DNA of 7,669 bases, from contig DAOVXH010000082.1 in assembly GCA_030636255.1 (NCBI GenBank), positions 1 to 7,669 of the forward strand, read 5' to 3'. Positions 1-5,874 of this stretch are shown piece after piece. The stretch comes from Methanomassiliicoccales archaeon (lineage in GTDB: Archaea > Thermoplasmatota > Thermoplasmata > SG8-5). Positions within the stretch are counted from its first letter, which is position 1. Each line of letters starts with the position of its first letter. A program made the translations under genes and the position numbers. Under the pieces are notes generated by a model. It was not told the DNA's origin and searched no databases. It saw only the letters and a program-made list of their open reading frames with translations.

Positions 1-1125
1 ATTGCATTTTGTTCCCCGGGCCTCAAGTTCCCATTGAACTAATTCTCTTAAATGTGATTTTTTTCCGCCTGCCTCGATAAGCTGCACCGGGATATCCCTC
101 TGGATGCGCTGGATTCTTGTCCATTTTGGCAATTTTTCTTTTACATCTGCCAGCAGCTTCACCAAGATATCCTGGGAATACGGCTCATATTCTCCAGCCT
201 TCCACATTTCATGAAGTTTAGTGCCGCCAATAACCAGTACCGGATACAATTTCAGCATGTCTGGCATAAACCTTTCATCGGAAAACAATTTATCGAATGT
301 GGCCAAATCACTTTCTGGAGTTTCGCCTGGTAGGCCAGGCATCATGTGGTACCCAACCTTCATTCCTGCATCCCTGGTAATTTGTGTTGCTTTTGCAGAT
401 TCTGAGCTTCCATGTCCCCGCTCCATTGCTTTCAGGGCATTATCGTTCAGAGTCTGGACACCCAATTCAACTCTTGTAGCGCCCATGTCCAGTGCCAAGT
501 CCACCTGCGTCTCGTAAAAATGGTCTGGCCTTGTTTCCACAGTCATGCCAATACATCTGTGTCGAGCAGTCTCATTGAATGTTTGTGCGGCTGCCAGTGT
601 TTGCGATGTTTCAAGGTTCATGGCATCAAAGCATCCCTTGACAAAATCAGTTTGAAATTCCACATCCCTGGCAGTGAAGGTTCCGCCCATGATTATCAAA
701 TCCACCTTATCAGTTGGATGACCTATGGCTTCCAATTGCTCCAGCCTGGACTTAACCTGGTCGTGAGGGTCAAAGTTCCATGTGGCGGCTCTCAATGCTG
801 CCGGCTCTCTTCCAGTATATGATTGGGCAGTACCATTTTCAACGCCGCCAGGACAGAAACGGCATTTACCATGTGGGCAATCATGTGGCGAGGTCATAAC
901 AGCAACAACTGCAACACCGCTGATGGTTCTCACCGGCTTTGTGCGAAGTAAAGGTTCCAATTCATCCATGTCCTCCTCGGAAACATATGCCAGTATCTCT
1001 GCATTGCTAGGCAGCTTGTCCATTTTATATTTTCTGCATAATTGGATTTTAAGCTTCTGCACCTGGTCCCTTGTCTTGGGCTTGCCTTCCAGCAATTGTT
1101 TGATTATGTCCTGGTAATAATCCAT
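1..1125 (-). CDS. elp3: Elp3, tRNA U34 carboxymethyl-modifying radical SAM/acetyltransferase (C-terminus beyond window)
   Basis: Elp3 uses a radical SAM cluster and an acetyl-CoA-dependent domain to add a carboxymethyl group to C5 of the wobble uridine U34 of tRNAs. The translated minus strand gives 375 codons with the family signatures in order: the cluster motif CPHGKCRFCPGG with C83, C88 and C91; IMGGTFTARD; MTVETRPD; RVELGVQT with ERGH; HMMPGLPGE; MLKLYPVLVIGGTKL; and WTRIQRIQRDIP. The short C-x4-C-x2-C spacing is the archaeal form, whereas eukaryotic Elp3 has a longer first gap. Archaeal Elp3 usually exceeds 500 residues, so the missing part should be the GNAT acetyltransferase domain. 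The ATG at 1125 is the first in frame, and a TATA-like element about 26 nt upstream fits a leaderless mRNA. It is transcribed divergently from the coiled-coil/KaiC-like gene. Identification is secure; only completeness is unknown. Confidence 0.96.
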   Translation of the reverse strand, partial: MDYYQDIIKQLLEGKPKTRDQVQKLKIQLCRKYKMDKLPSNAEILAYVSEEDMDELEPLLRTKPVRTISGVAVVAVMTSPHDCPHGKCRFCPGGVENGTAQSYTGREPAALRAATWNFDPHDQVKSRLEQLEAIGHPTDKVDLIIMGGTFTARDVEFQTDFVKGCFDAMNLETSQTLAAAQTFNETARHRCIGMTVETRPDHFYETQVDLALDMGATRVELGVQTLNDNALKAMERGHGSSESAKATQITRDAGMKVGYHMMPGLPGETPESDLATFDKLFSDERFMPDMLKLYPVLVIGGTKLHEMWKAGEYEPYSQDILVKLLADVKEKLPKWTRIQRIQRDIPVQLIEAGGKKSHLRELVQWELEARGTKCN

Positions 1126-1146
1126 GAGAATGCCATACTTATTATC

Positions 1147-1155
1147 TATAAAAAA
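1147..1155 (-). promoter_or_regulatory. Putative TATA box of elp3
   Basis: On the minus strand the sequence TTTTTATAG is centred about 26 nt before the elp3 ATG. That is the archaeal TATA-to-start distance, so transcription would begin at or next to the start codon. No ribosome-binding motif lies between the two, which agrees with leaderless translation. The call rests on position and composition only. Confidence 0.5.
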
Positions 1156-1173
1156 CCTGACAATTTATTAGAA

Positions 1174-1182
1174 TTATAAAAA
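1174..1182 (+). promoter_or_regulatory. Candidate TATA box for the coiled-coil/KaiC-like gene
   Basis: TTATAAAAA is the best TATA match in the 165-nt divergent spacer. If used, transcription would start near 1205 and leave a leader of roughly 85 nt before the ATG at 1291. A weaker alternative is the AT-rich stretch around 1196-1210, which gives a shorter leader. The sequence does not decide between them. Confidence 0.3.
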
Positions 1183-1290
1183 CCAAACATTTTTACACTA
1201 TTTACATATTCCTTGTCCAGCGGGCAACCTTCCAAGTGATAAGATGAGATGCCTACAATATGTTACTGATATTCGAAATAGGGGTGAGGA

Positions 1291-3696
1291 ATGCTAGTAG
1301 CGAAGCCTAAAGAAGACAAGAGCAAGAAGAAATGCCCAATCTGCGGCGGTGCCATAAATTCTGAGACTGGCAAGTGTTCAGTCTGCGGTGGCGCTGGCGT
1401 TTCCAAGGGTAAGAAGAAGGGCAAGAAGGTTCAGATTTCTTTAGGTGGAAAAGATGGTGCCAAGGTCACCCCGGCCAAGAATTCTAAAAAAGATGATAAA
1501 TCAGATGATAATGGGCTTGCCAGCTGGCTTTCTGGTGAAGGAGACGATGATGATCTGGACAGTTGGATGAAAGATGAGAAGGGGGATGGCAAGAAGTCTG
1601 CTGCTGCCCCCAAGAAGAAAGATGGCAAGAAAGAAGACAAACCCAAGGAAGAAGGCCAGGATGCCCTTAGAAAATGGCTCAGTGGTGAAGATGATACCCT
1701 GGAAGACTGGCTTGGAGACAAACCCGAGAAAATTAAATCTGCAAAACCTGTAGGGCCTGTTGGAAAGCAGCTAACCGAGCGTGAGAAATTACTGGATGAT
1801 AGAGAATTGGCCCTTTCCAAGAAGGAAGAGGAGATAGAAGGCCTGAAGGTGGAAATGGAAGAGGTCAAGAAGACCATGGGCGATGCCTTGGAAAAAATTG
1901 ATACTGGAGATTTTGACCCTATCAAGATACTTGAAGAAACTGCCAAGCTGAACAAGGATTTACATATGGAGATAAGAAAGCGCAAGCAGCTTGAAGATGA
2001 AGTCCAGCAAGTTAAAAAAGGAAGTCTGGCAGTTGTAAAATATGTCAAGGCACAGCAGATGCAGGACAAAGGCGGTGCAGCCAAATCGCTTAAGAAAAAA
2101 TTGGACGAGGAAAAGGGTAAACGAGAGAAGCTGGAAGCAGAACTGAAAACTTCCGATGAGACAATGAAGGCTCTGAAAGAGGAAATTGAAAAAGGTCTGG
2201 ACAAGCTCCCGGACGATGCCAAGGATGCTAAAAAACTGGCATTGGATATTGTTGAGTTGACAAAACAGATGGAAGCCAAGGATGATGAGCTAAAAAAGAC
2301 CAAGGCCGATCTGGACAAGAAACTAATGAATGGCGCATCCAGCGGCGAGGCAGATATGGAACTCCAGCAAAGACTGGCTGCCGAGCTAAGCGCCAAAGAG
2401 CAAGGGTGGATTAAAACCGAAGGCGAGCTCAAGCAGAAAATATTGGACATCGAAGAAAAGCTCCACGACTACGAGATTGACAACAAGCTGCGACAGGAGA
2501 AGAAGGACCTCAGCGGCAAATCTGATTCTGAAATGAATGAAGAAATGGAGCGGAAAGTAAGAGAGCTCCAGGTTAAAGAAAAAAGCCTCATGGTCAGAGA
2601 GGACGAGATACAGCGCCTCAATGAAAAACTGAAAAAGGCCGAAACAGAGCTCAAGCAAGTTAAAGAACCTCTGGCATACAAGGAAGAGGAAATGCTCCGG
2701 CGCGAGGAAGACATGGTTTACAGAGAGCAGTTAATGATAGAGGAGCGCCGCAAGCTTGAGGAGGCAATGCGTGAATCTGGCTCAATGGAATCCCATGAAA
2801 TGAAGAAGAGACTTGAAGAGCTTCAGATGCAGATAAACCGCAAGGAAGAGGAAATCCGGACAAAGGAGCAATTTTTAAGTGCCAAACAAGAGGAGCTCAA
2901 GGTTCGTGAGAAAGGTCTGATTGAAGACGAAATAGAATCCAGAGAGGAAGAGAGAAAGATAGAACTTAAAATCGAAAAGGTCAAGACCGGCGACAGAAGA
3001 CTGGACGACCTTCTATTGGGTGGTATTCCATTTGGAAGTAATATTCTGATATACGGACCAGCGTTCACAGGTAAAGAGGTCACAATAAACGGCTTTATTG
3101 CCGAGGGTCTGGCCAAGGGAATTCCTGCTATATTTGTTATTACTGATAAGCTGCCGTCTGAGATACGCGAAGAAATGATGTACATTGTATCTGGATTTGA
3201 AGAATATGAGCGCCTTGGGCTTGTGAAGTTCGTTGACGCCTATTCCAGAAGTATCGGCATAGAGGATGATGAGGACAATGTCGTGTATGTGGACGATCCA
3301 ACTGACCACAAGGAGATAATGAAGGAAGTGGATGCCATGGCCAAGGAGCTTATGAAGACCCACAAATATTACAGAATGGCCTTCAGATCCATATCAACAC
3401 TTATTGCATACCTGGATTCAAACACCGCCTTCAAGTTCCTGCAACCGTTCTGCGGTAAGAGGAAAAGAGAAAAGTGCGTGGCCATGTTCTCCATAGAAAA
3501 GGGAATGCACGACGACCAGGACATCCAGATGATAGCAAGTGTCATGGACGGCCAGGTTGAATACAAGGTAGAACAGCTCAAGACATACCTTTCAATCAAG
3601 GGTATCTGCGATGTGCAGTCAAGAGCCTGGATTGACTATACTTACAGCAAGCAGGGCCTCAGTATTGGTTCGTTCAGCTTGGACCACATACGTTAA
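1291..3696 (+). CDS. Zinc-ribbon, long coiled-coil protein with C-terminal degenerate KaiC/RecA-like domain
   Basis: The 801-aa protein has four visible parts. Residues 15-32 form a treble-clef-like zinc ribbon (CPICGG and CSVCGG; C15, C18, C29, C32). Residues 35-145 are Lys/Asp-rich and low in complexity, with two acidic tryptophan motifs (W79/W92 and W129/W140). Residues about 155-560 are a charged coiled coil rich in Glu, Lys, Leu and Gln. Residues about 560-801 resemble archaeal KaiC/GvpD/RAD55-type ATPases, opening with TGDRRLDDLLLGGIPFG and ending in GSFSLDHIR. The P-loop is GPAFTGKE (589-596), with Glu where Thr or Ser is usual. The KaiC catalytic Glu pair is D619-K620, and the Walker B region reads FRSIS (698-702) without Asp. 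ATP hydrolysis is therefore doubtful. The start is fixed by an in-frame TGA at 1285-1287, which also lies within the GGTGA ribosome site (1283-1287). A structural, scaffold or sensory role is inference. Confidence 0.85.
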   Translation: MLVAKPKEDKSKKKCPICGGAINSETGKCSVCGGAGVSKGKKKGKKVQISLGGKDGAKVTPAKNSKKDDKSDDNGLASWLSGEGDDDDLDSWMKDEKGDGKKSAAAPKKKDGKKEDKPKEEGQDALRKWLSGEDDTLEDWLGDKPEKIKSAKPVGPVGKQLTEREKLLDDRELALSKKEEEIEGLKVEMEEVKKTMGDALEKIDTGDFDPIKILEETAKLNKDLHMEIRKRKQLEDEVQQVKKGSLAVVKYVKAQQMQDKGGAAKSLKKKLDEEKGKREKLEAELKTSDETMKALKEEIEKGLDKLPDDAKDAKKLALDIVELTKQMEAKDDELKKTKADLDKKLMNGASSGEADMELQQRLAAELSAKEQGWIKTEGELKQKILDIEEKLHDYEIDNKLRQEKKDLSGKSDSEMNEEMERKVRELQVKEKSLMVREDEIQRLNEKLKKAETELKQVKEPLAYKEEEMLRREEDMVYREQLMIEERRKLEEAMRESGSMESHEMKKRLEELQMQINRKEEEIRTKEQFLSAKQEELKVREKGLIEDEIESREEERKIELKIEKVKTGDRRLDDLLLGGIPFGSNILIYGPAFTGKEVTINGFIAEGLAKGIPAIFVITDKLPSEIREEMMYIVSGFEEYERLGLVKFVDAYSRSIGIEDDEDNVVYVDDPTDHKEIMKEVDAMAKELMKTHKYYRMAFRSISTLIAYLDSNTAFKFLQPFCGKRKREKCVAMFSIEKGMHDDQDIQMIASVMDGQVEYKVEQLKTYLSIKGICDVQSRAWIDYTYSKQGLSIGSFSLDHIR

Positions 3697-3715
3697 GCAT
3701 TTTGAAAATAATAAA

Positions 3716-3742
3716 ATCAATCTACCCACTGGATAGATTGAT
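3716..3742. terminator. Perfect 9-bp inverted repeat between convergent genes, possible bidirectional 3' end signal
   Basis: ATCAATCTA at 3716-3724 pairs exactly with TAGATTGAT at 3734-3742. Two further C-G pairs are possible inside the 9-nt loop beyond an A-C mismatch. The hairpin starts about 20 nt after the KaiC-like gene and touches the TGA of the TPR gene, so it could form in both transcripts. It has no long T tract, which archaeal termination usually favours, so it may protect 3' ends rather than terminate. Confidence 0.45.
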
Positions 3743-4485
3743 CATAATTTAAAGTCTGGATTCTCAGCAAAATATTCAGCCAGATTCATACCTTTCTTGG
3801 CTATCTGGCTTGTTGGTTTTACTTCCAGGACTTTATTGAATAATTTAATTGCTTCATCAAACTTACCAAGGCCTTCCAGTGCTGCGCCCTTCTTTGCCAT
3901 TGCGTCCAGTGAATCAAGTGCTATTGCCTTGTCATAAACTGTCAGTGATTCCTGAAGCTGCCCTTTGATGACCATTGCATTTGCCTTTTTCAGCCATGCA
4001 TCTGCCTTTGCCGGATTTTTATCGATCTGAACATCAGCCTTGTCAATCTCTGCATCAGCCTTGTCCAGTCTTTTTTGGGCCTTCTCCAGGTCAATTCCTG
4101 CAACCGGATGTGTTGGGGCCAGTTCCACAGCTTCTCTTAGATATTTTGTGGCATTCACGCAGTCTCCAAAATAAAGCCATGTGTATCCCTTGAAATGCAA
4201 TTCATTGGCCTTTAACATGTTAACCTGTTCCTGGCAATAGCCTTCCAGGTCCTTGTTTCCAGCATTGCCGGCAATGTCTTTCAGCGTCACAAAAACTTCT
4301 GGAGCATCAAGGGGCCGGTCAAAGGCCTCGTCCACTTCTAAAAGTTTGGAATTAATTACAGCCAGAGCTTCTTTATCAGCAGCAGACTTGCCGTCGCTGA
4401 GCTGGCCTATGGCCTTGTTTATTGCGTCCGTGGTTCCTTTCATGCTAAGTGTAACATCCAGTGTTTTCAAGTTATCGAGAGACAT
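3742..4485 (-). CDS. Tetratricopeptide repeat (TPR) protein
   Basis: This 247-aa protein has no signal peptide or membrane segment and is probably cytoplasmic. At least three TPR units are visible: residues 93-126, 159-192 and 193-226. The last two are the clearest, with the Trp/Ala/Gly/Tyr/Ala/Pro pattern (ADAWLKKANAMVIKGQLQES and AMAKKGAALEGLGKFDEAIK). Between the first and second lies a short seven-residue repeat, DKADAEI then DKADVQI then DKNPAKA. The N-terminal 90 residues are helical and unassigned. TPRs build protein-binding surfaces, and the partner cannot be told from sequence. The ATG at 4485 directly follows an in-frame TGA, and GGGTGA lies 4 nt upstream, so the start is secure. 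The gene converges on the KaiC-like gene and diverges from trm112. Confidence 0.85.
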   Translation of the reverse strand: MSLDNLKTLDVTLSMKGTTDAINKAIGQLSDGKSAADKEALAVINSKLLEVDEAFDRPLDAPEVFVTLKDIAGNAGNKDLEGYCQEQVNMLKANELHFKGYTWLYFGDCVNATKYLREAVELAPTHPVAGIDLEKAQKRLDKADAEIDKADVQIDKNPAKADAWLKKANAMVIKGQLQESLTVYDKAIALDSLDAMAKKGAALEGLGKFDEAIKLFNKVLEVKPTSQIAKKGMNLAEYFAENPDFKL

Positions 4486-4518
4486 TCATTCACCCTGTGA
4501 TAGAAAATGCAGGAGATG

Positions 4519-4527
4519 TTTATAATA
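4519..4527 (-). promoter_or_regulatory. Putative TATA box of the TPR gene
   Basis: On the minus strand TATTATAAA is centred about 38 nt before the ATG at 4485. Transcription would start near 4497, giving a leader of about 12 nt that just includes the GGGTGA ribosome site at 4490-4495. The agreement of TATA box, ribosome site and start supports the assignment. Confidence 0.5.
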
Positions 4528-4596
4528 TCTTTGCTAACCTAGATAACATCAAAAAAAGCTACAGTATGGTGGTTGTTTATCATTTTGATATATTAG

Positions 4597-4676
4597 CCCG
4601 CCCCAGTAGTTGGAATCCCCCCACCCAACTTCTGCGCTTGCTCCTACCCTTCCCCCTAGTCGCCTGCTCGAAGTTG
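4597..4676. other. GC-rich structured island between divergent promoters, candidate ncRNA
   Basis: The divergent spacer 4486-4724 is AT-rich except for this block, which is about 65% G+C by hand count over 4597-4670. The minus strand carries many G runs, including GGGTGGGGGG and GGGGCGGG, so it might form a G-quadruplex. Two mutually exclusive hairpins can be drawn: 4608-4613 with 4625-4630 (6 bp), and 4626-4632 with 4670-4676 (7 bp). The block lies upstream of both predicted transcription starts, so it is not an obvious mRNA leader. A separate TATA-like element sits at 4587-4595 (plus), and the trm112 TATA could also serve the minus strand. No tRNA, SRP or C/D box signature was found. An 88-codon upstream extension of the trm112 frame crosses it but looks non-coding. 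Confidence 0.35.
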
Positions 4677-4691
4677 AGAATTGATAACCAA

Positions 4692-4699
4692 AATTATAA
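4692..4699 (+). promoter_or_regulatory. Putative TATA box of trm112
   Basis: AATTATAA is centred about 29 nt before the chosen ATG at 4725. No GGTGA-type ribosome site precedes that ATG, which is consistent with a leaderless transcript. The element supports placing the start at 4725 rather than far upstream. Confidence 0.5.
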
Positions 4700-4724
4700 T
4701 GAGTATTATGACTTTCTTGGCAGC

Positions 4725-4904
4725 ATGAACCGCGAGTTAATGAACATAATCTGCTGCCCAACATGTAAAGGTGAGTTGACCCTCAAGGTTGACAAGGAAG
4801 ACGAAAAAGAAATACTGGCCGGTTTCCTGACATGTGGCAAATGTTCTTTTGATTATCCAATTGAGGATGGAATTCCCAACCTTCTGCCTAAAGAAATGCA
4901 TTAG
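4725..4904 (+). CDS. trm112: Trm112-family zinc protein, methyltransferase activator
   Basis: This 59-aa protein matches the Trm112p-like fold: MNRELMNIICCPTCKG, then CGKC, then YPIEDGIPNLLP. The probable zinc ligands are C11, C14, C37 and C40. Trm112 has no catalysis of its own. It binds and stabilises SAM-dependent methyltransferases that act on tRNA, rRNA and release factor, and archaeal Trm112 also serves several partners. The reading frame stays open upstream to 4461, but that extension crosses the GC-rich island, resembles no Trm112 sequence, and the family normally begins just before the first Cys pair. A TATA box about 29 nt upstream supports the ATG at 4725. The stop overlaps the stop of tsr3 on the other strand. 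The partner methyltransferases are not in this window. Confidence 0.9.
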   Translation: MNRELMNIICCPTCKGELTLKVDKEDEKEILAGFLTCGKCSFDYPIEDGIPNLLPKEMH

Positions 4905-5398
4905 ATGTAGAGGGATTGGGCCGCAATAATTTCCTCAGAATTTTTCGCATTCTCATAGTCTTCCAGTGGTTCTTTGTTCAAGCTGAAAAATGTTGGCCCC
5001 CACTTGAATTTGTTCATCAGTTCTTCTGCCTGCTCCCGGTATCCAAGTATCACAAGGGCGGCTACATAGGCCTCGGCAGTGGACAGGATAAATGGCTTTC
5101 CATAATTCACTGGATTGGCTGCCAGAAGAAACGGTAATGCCCGCTGCCTGGACATTTTAATGCTCTTTGGGAAATTATCTCCAGTTGCCTTCCATGATAG
5201 GTCTAAAACAGCAATGCCGCTTTTCTTGGCGCGCTCCAAATCATCCCTTGAAATAACTTTCTTTGTTGTAGGCATTAGAACCAGGGTATTGGCAGGAATA
5301 TGAGCTATACGTTTCACCTGCCTGGCCAGGTCGAATTTGGCAAGCCTTCTGCCTGAGCACTTTTTCGGGTCACACTGATTCCCATCATAGAAATACAA
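4901..5398 (-). CDS. tsr3: Tsr3, 16S/18S rRNA aminocarboxypropyltransferase (DUF367), TTG start
   Basis: Tsr3 transfers the 3-amino-3-carboxypropyl group of S-adenosylmethionine to a (pseudo)uridine of small-subunit rRNA, the site equivalent to E. coli 966 in the P-site region. The 165-aa product shows the family blocks: NQCDPKKCSGRRLAKF (7-22), VLDLSW (64-69), RALPFLLAANPVNYGKP (86-102), LSTAEAYVAALVILG (105-119) and KFKWGPTFFSLNKEPLEDY (130-148). Length is near the lower end for archaeal members. No ATG or GTG lies in frame before the first conserved block. TTG at 5398 is the best start and CTG at 5404 is the alternative. There is no clear ribosome site, but an AT-rich element (5424-5430) about 29 nt upstream would suit leaderless initiation. 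It follows the membrane-protein gene after 31 nt and may share its transcript. Confidence 0.93.
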   Translation of the reverse strand: MYFYDGNQCDPKKCSGRRLAKFDLARQVKRIAHIPANTLVLMPTTKKVISRDDLERAKKSGIAVLDLSWKATGDNFPKSIKMSRQRALPFLLAANPVNYGKPFILSTAEAYVAALVILGYREQAEELMNKFKWGPTFFSLNKEPLEDYENAKNSEEIIAAQSLYI

Positions 5399-5429
5399 TT
5401 GCAGGTTTTCTTTTTTAAGTTGAATAAAA

Positions 5430-5705
5430 TCACTTCGTTTTCAGTGTCTCGGTCTCAATGTAGATGTTCTCGTCCTTCTTGTCAACCATTGAAATGACAT
5501 ACCCAGTTAAGTTCATAACACCCACAATAAGCAGGTAAAGACCAATAATAAGTTTGAGATGCTCCCATTCAAATGGATACAAAATAACTATAACTCCTAG
5601 TATGGCAGTGAATAGCGCTGAGGCAATGCCAGTTATTCCTATTTTGTTCATCACCTTGGTCATGCTGTCGTCAACCACATTTCCATTTTTCTTTTCTTCT
5701 GGCAA
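5430..5705 (-). CDS. Small two-helix membrane protein, DUF308/HdeD-like at most, TTG start
   Basis: The 91-aa product has a charged N-terminus, two hydrophobic helices at about residues 22-44 and 50-74 joined by a short PFEWEH turn, and a charged C-terminal tail. The pattern of Gly-rich helices around a YPFEWEHL turn is reminiscent of one repeat of DUF308/HdeD-like proteins, but this is a weak resemblance and no function is claimed. The start is TTG at 5705. A strong ribosome site, GAGGTGA at 5710-5716, lies 4 nt upstream, the same spacing as for the TPR gene. The only nearby ATG (at 5721) is in another frame and soon hits a stop. The gene precedes tsr3 by 31 nt and could be co-transcribed. 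A TATA-like TTTTTTATC at 5738-5746 (minus) may be its promoter, giving a very short leader. Confidence 0.75.
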   Translation of the reverse strand: MPEEKKNGNVVDDSMTKVMNKIGITGIASALFTAILGVIVILYPFEWEHLKLIIGLYLLIVGVMNLTGYVISMVDKKDENIYIETETLKTK

Positions 5706-5757
5706 GCTTTCACCTCAACCATGAGAATAAAATGGAAGATAAAAAACTATCCACAAC

Positions 5758-5766
5758 TTTAATTTT
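5758..5766 (+). promoter_or_regulatory. Candidate TATA element for the C/D box sRNA
   Basis: TTTAATTTT is centred about 25-28 nt before the expected 5' end of the sRNA (near 5787-5790), a plausible archaeal promoter distance. The element is weak and the area is generally AT-rich. Confidence 0.3.
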
Positions 5767-5789
5767 GAATAAGTCATTATCCAGGATGC

Positions 5790-5850
5790 TGCCATGATGA
5801 ATTTGCTATTTGTGCTGAACTGTGATGACTGACGGGCGAACTGAGCGGCG
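5790..5850 (+). ncRNA. C/D box sRNA guiding 2'-O-methylation, predicted target 16S rRNA C1402 (E. coli numbering)
   Basis: The four boxes occur in canonical order: C, ATGATGA at 5794-5800; D', CTGA at 5815-5818; C', GTGATGA at 5822-5828; D, CTGA at 5841-5844. The C'-to-D spacer is exactly 12 nt and the D'-to-C' gap is 3 nt, as in archaeal guides. The C-to-D' spacer is 14 nt. The D guide is ctgacgggcgaa (5829-5840). Its nine bases 5830-5838 are complementary to the near-universal 16S segment CGCCCGUCA (E. coli 1400-1408). By the rule that the base paired to the fifth nucleotide before box D is methylated, the target is C1402. The D' guide target was not identified. The flanks form only a weak terminal stem (5791-5793 with 5847-5849). 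It may be its own transcript or be processed from the xth leader. Ends are approximate. Confidence 0.8.
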
Positions 5851-5874
5851 CCTTCCCTATCTAATTGGTGAATC

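Noticed and set aside
221..1117. Plus-strand open frames opposite elp3
   Set aside because: They overlap each other and carry no domain, while the minus frame gives an unmistakable Elp3.
1232..1270. A possible second C/D box sRNA (AGTGATAAG followed by CTGA)
   Set aside because: Box C is imperfect, no D' or C' box lies between, and the single spacer of about 23 nt does not fit an archaeal guide.
1431..2450. A 339-codon open frame antisense to the coiled-coil gene
   Set aside because: It is very rich in Ser, Leu and Phe, as expected for the complement of a Lys/Glu-rich coiled coil. It has no ribosome site or recognisable domain, and the sense frame has clear domains.
4597..4676. A tRNA gene in the GC-rich island
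   Set aside because: No T-loop consensus (GGTTCGAATCC type), acceptor stem pairing or CCA-adjacent discriminator could be fitted on either strand.
4461..4724. An N-terminal extension of Trm112 by 88 codons
   Set aside because: It crosses the GC-rich island and the trm112 TATA box, has no similarity to Trm112, and overlaps the start of the TPR gene.
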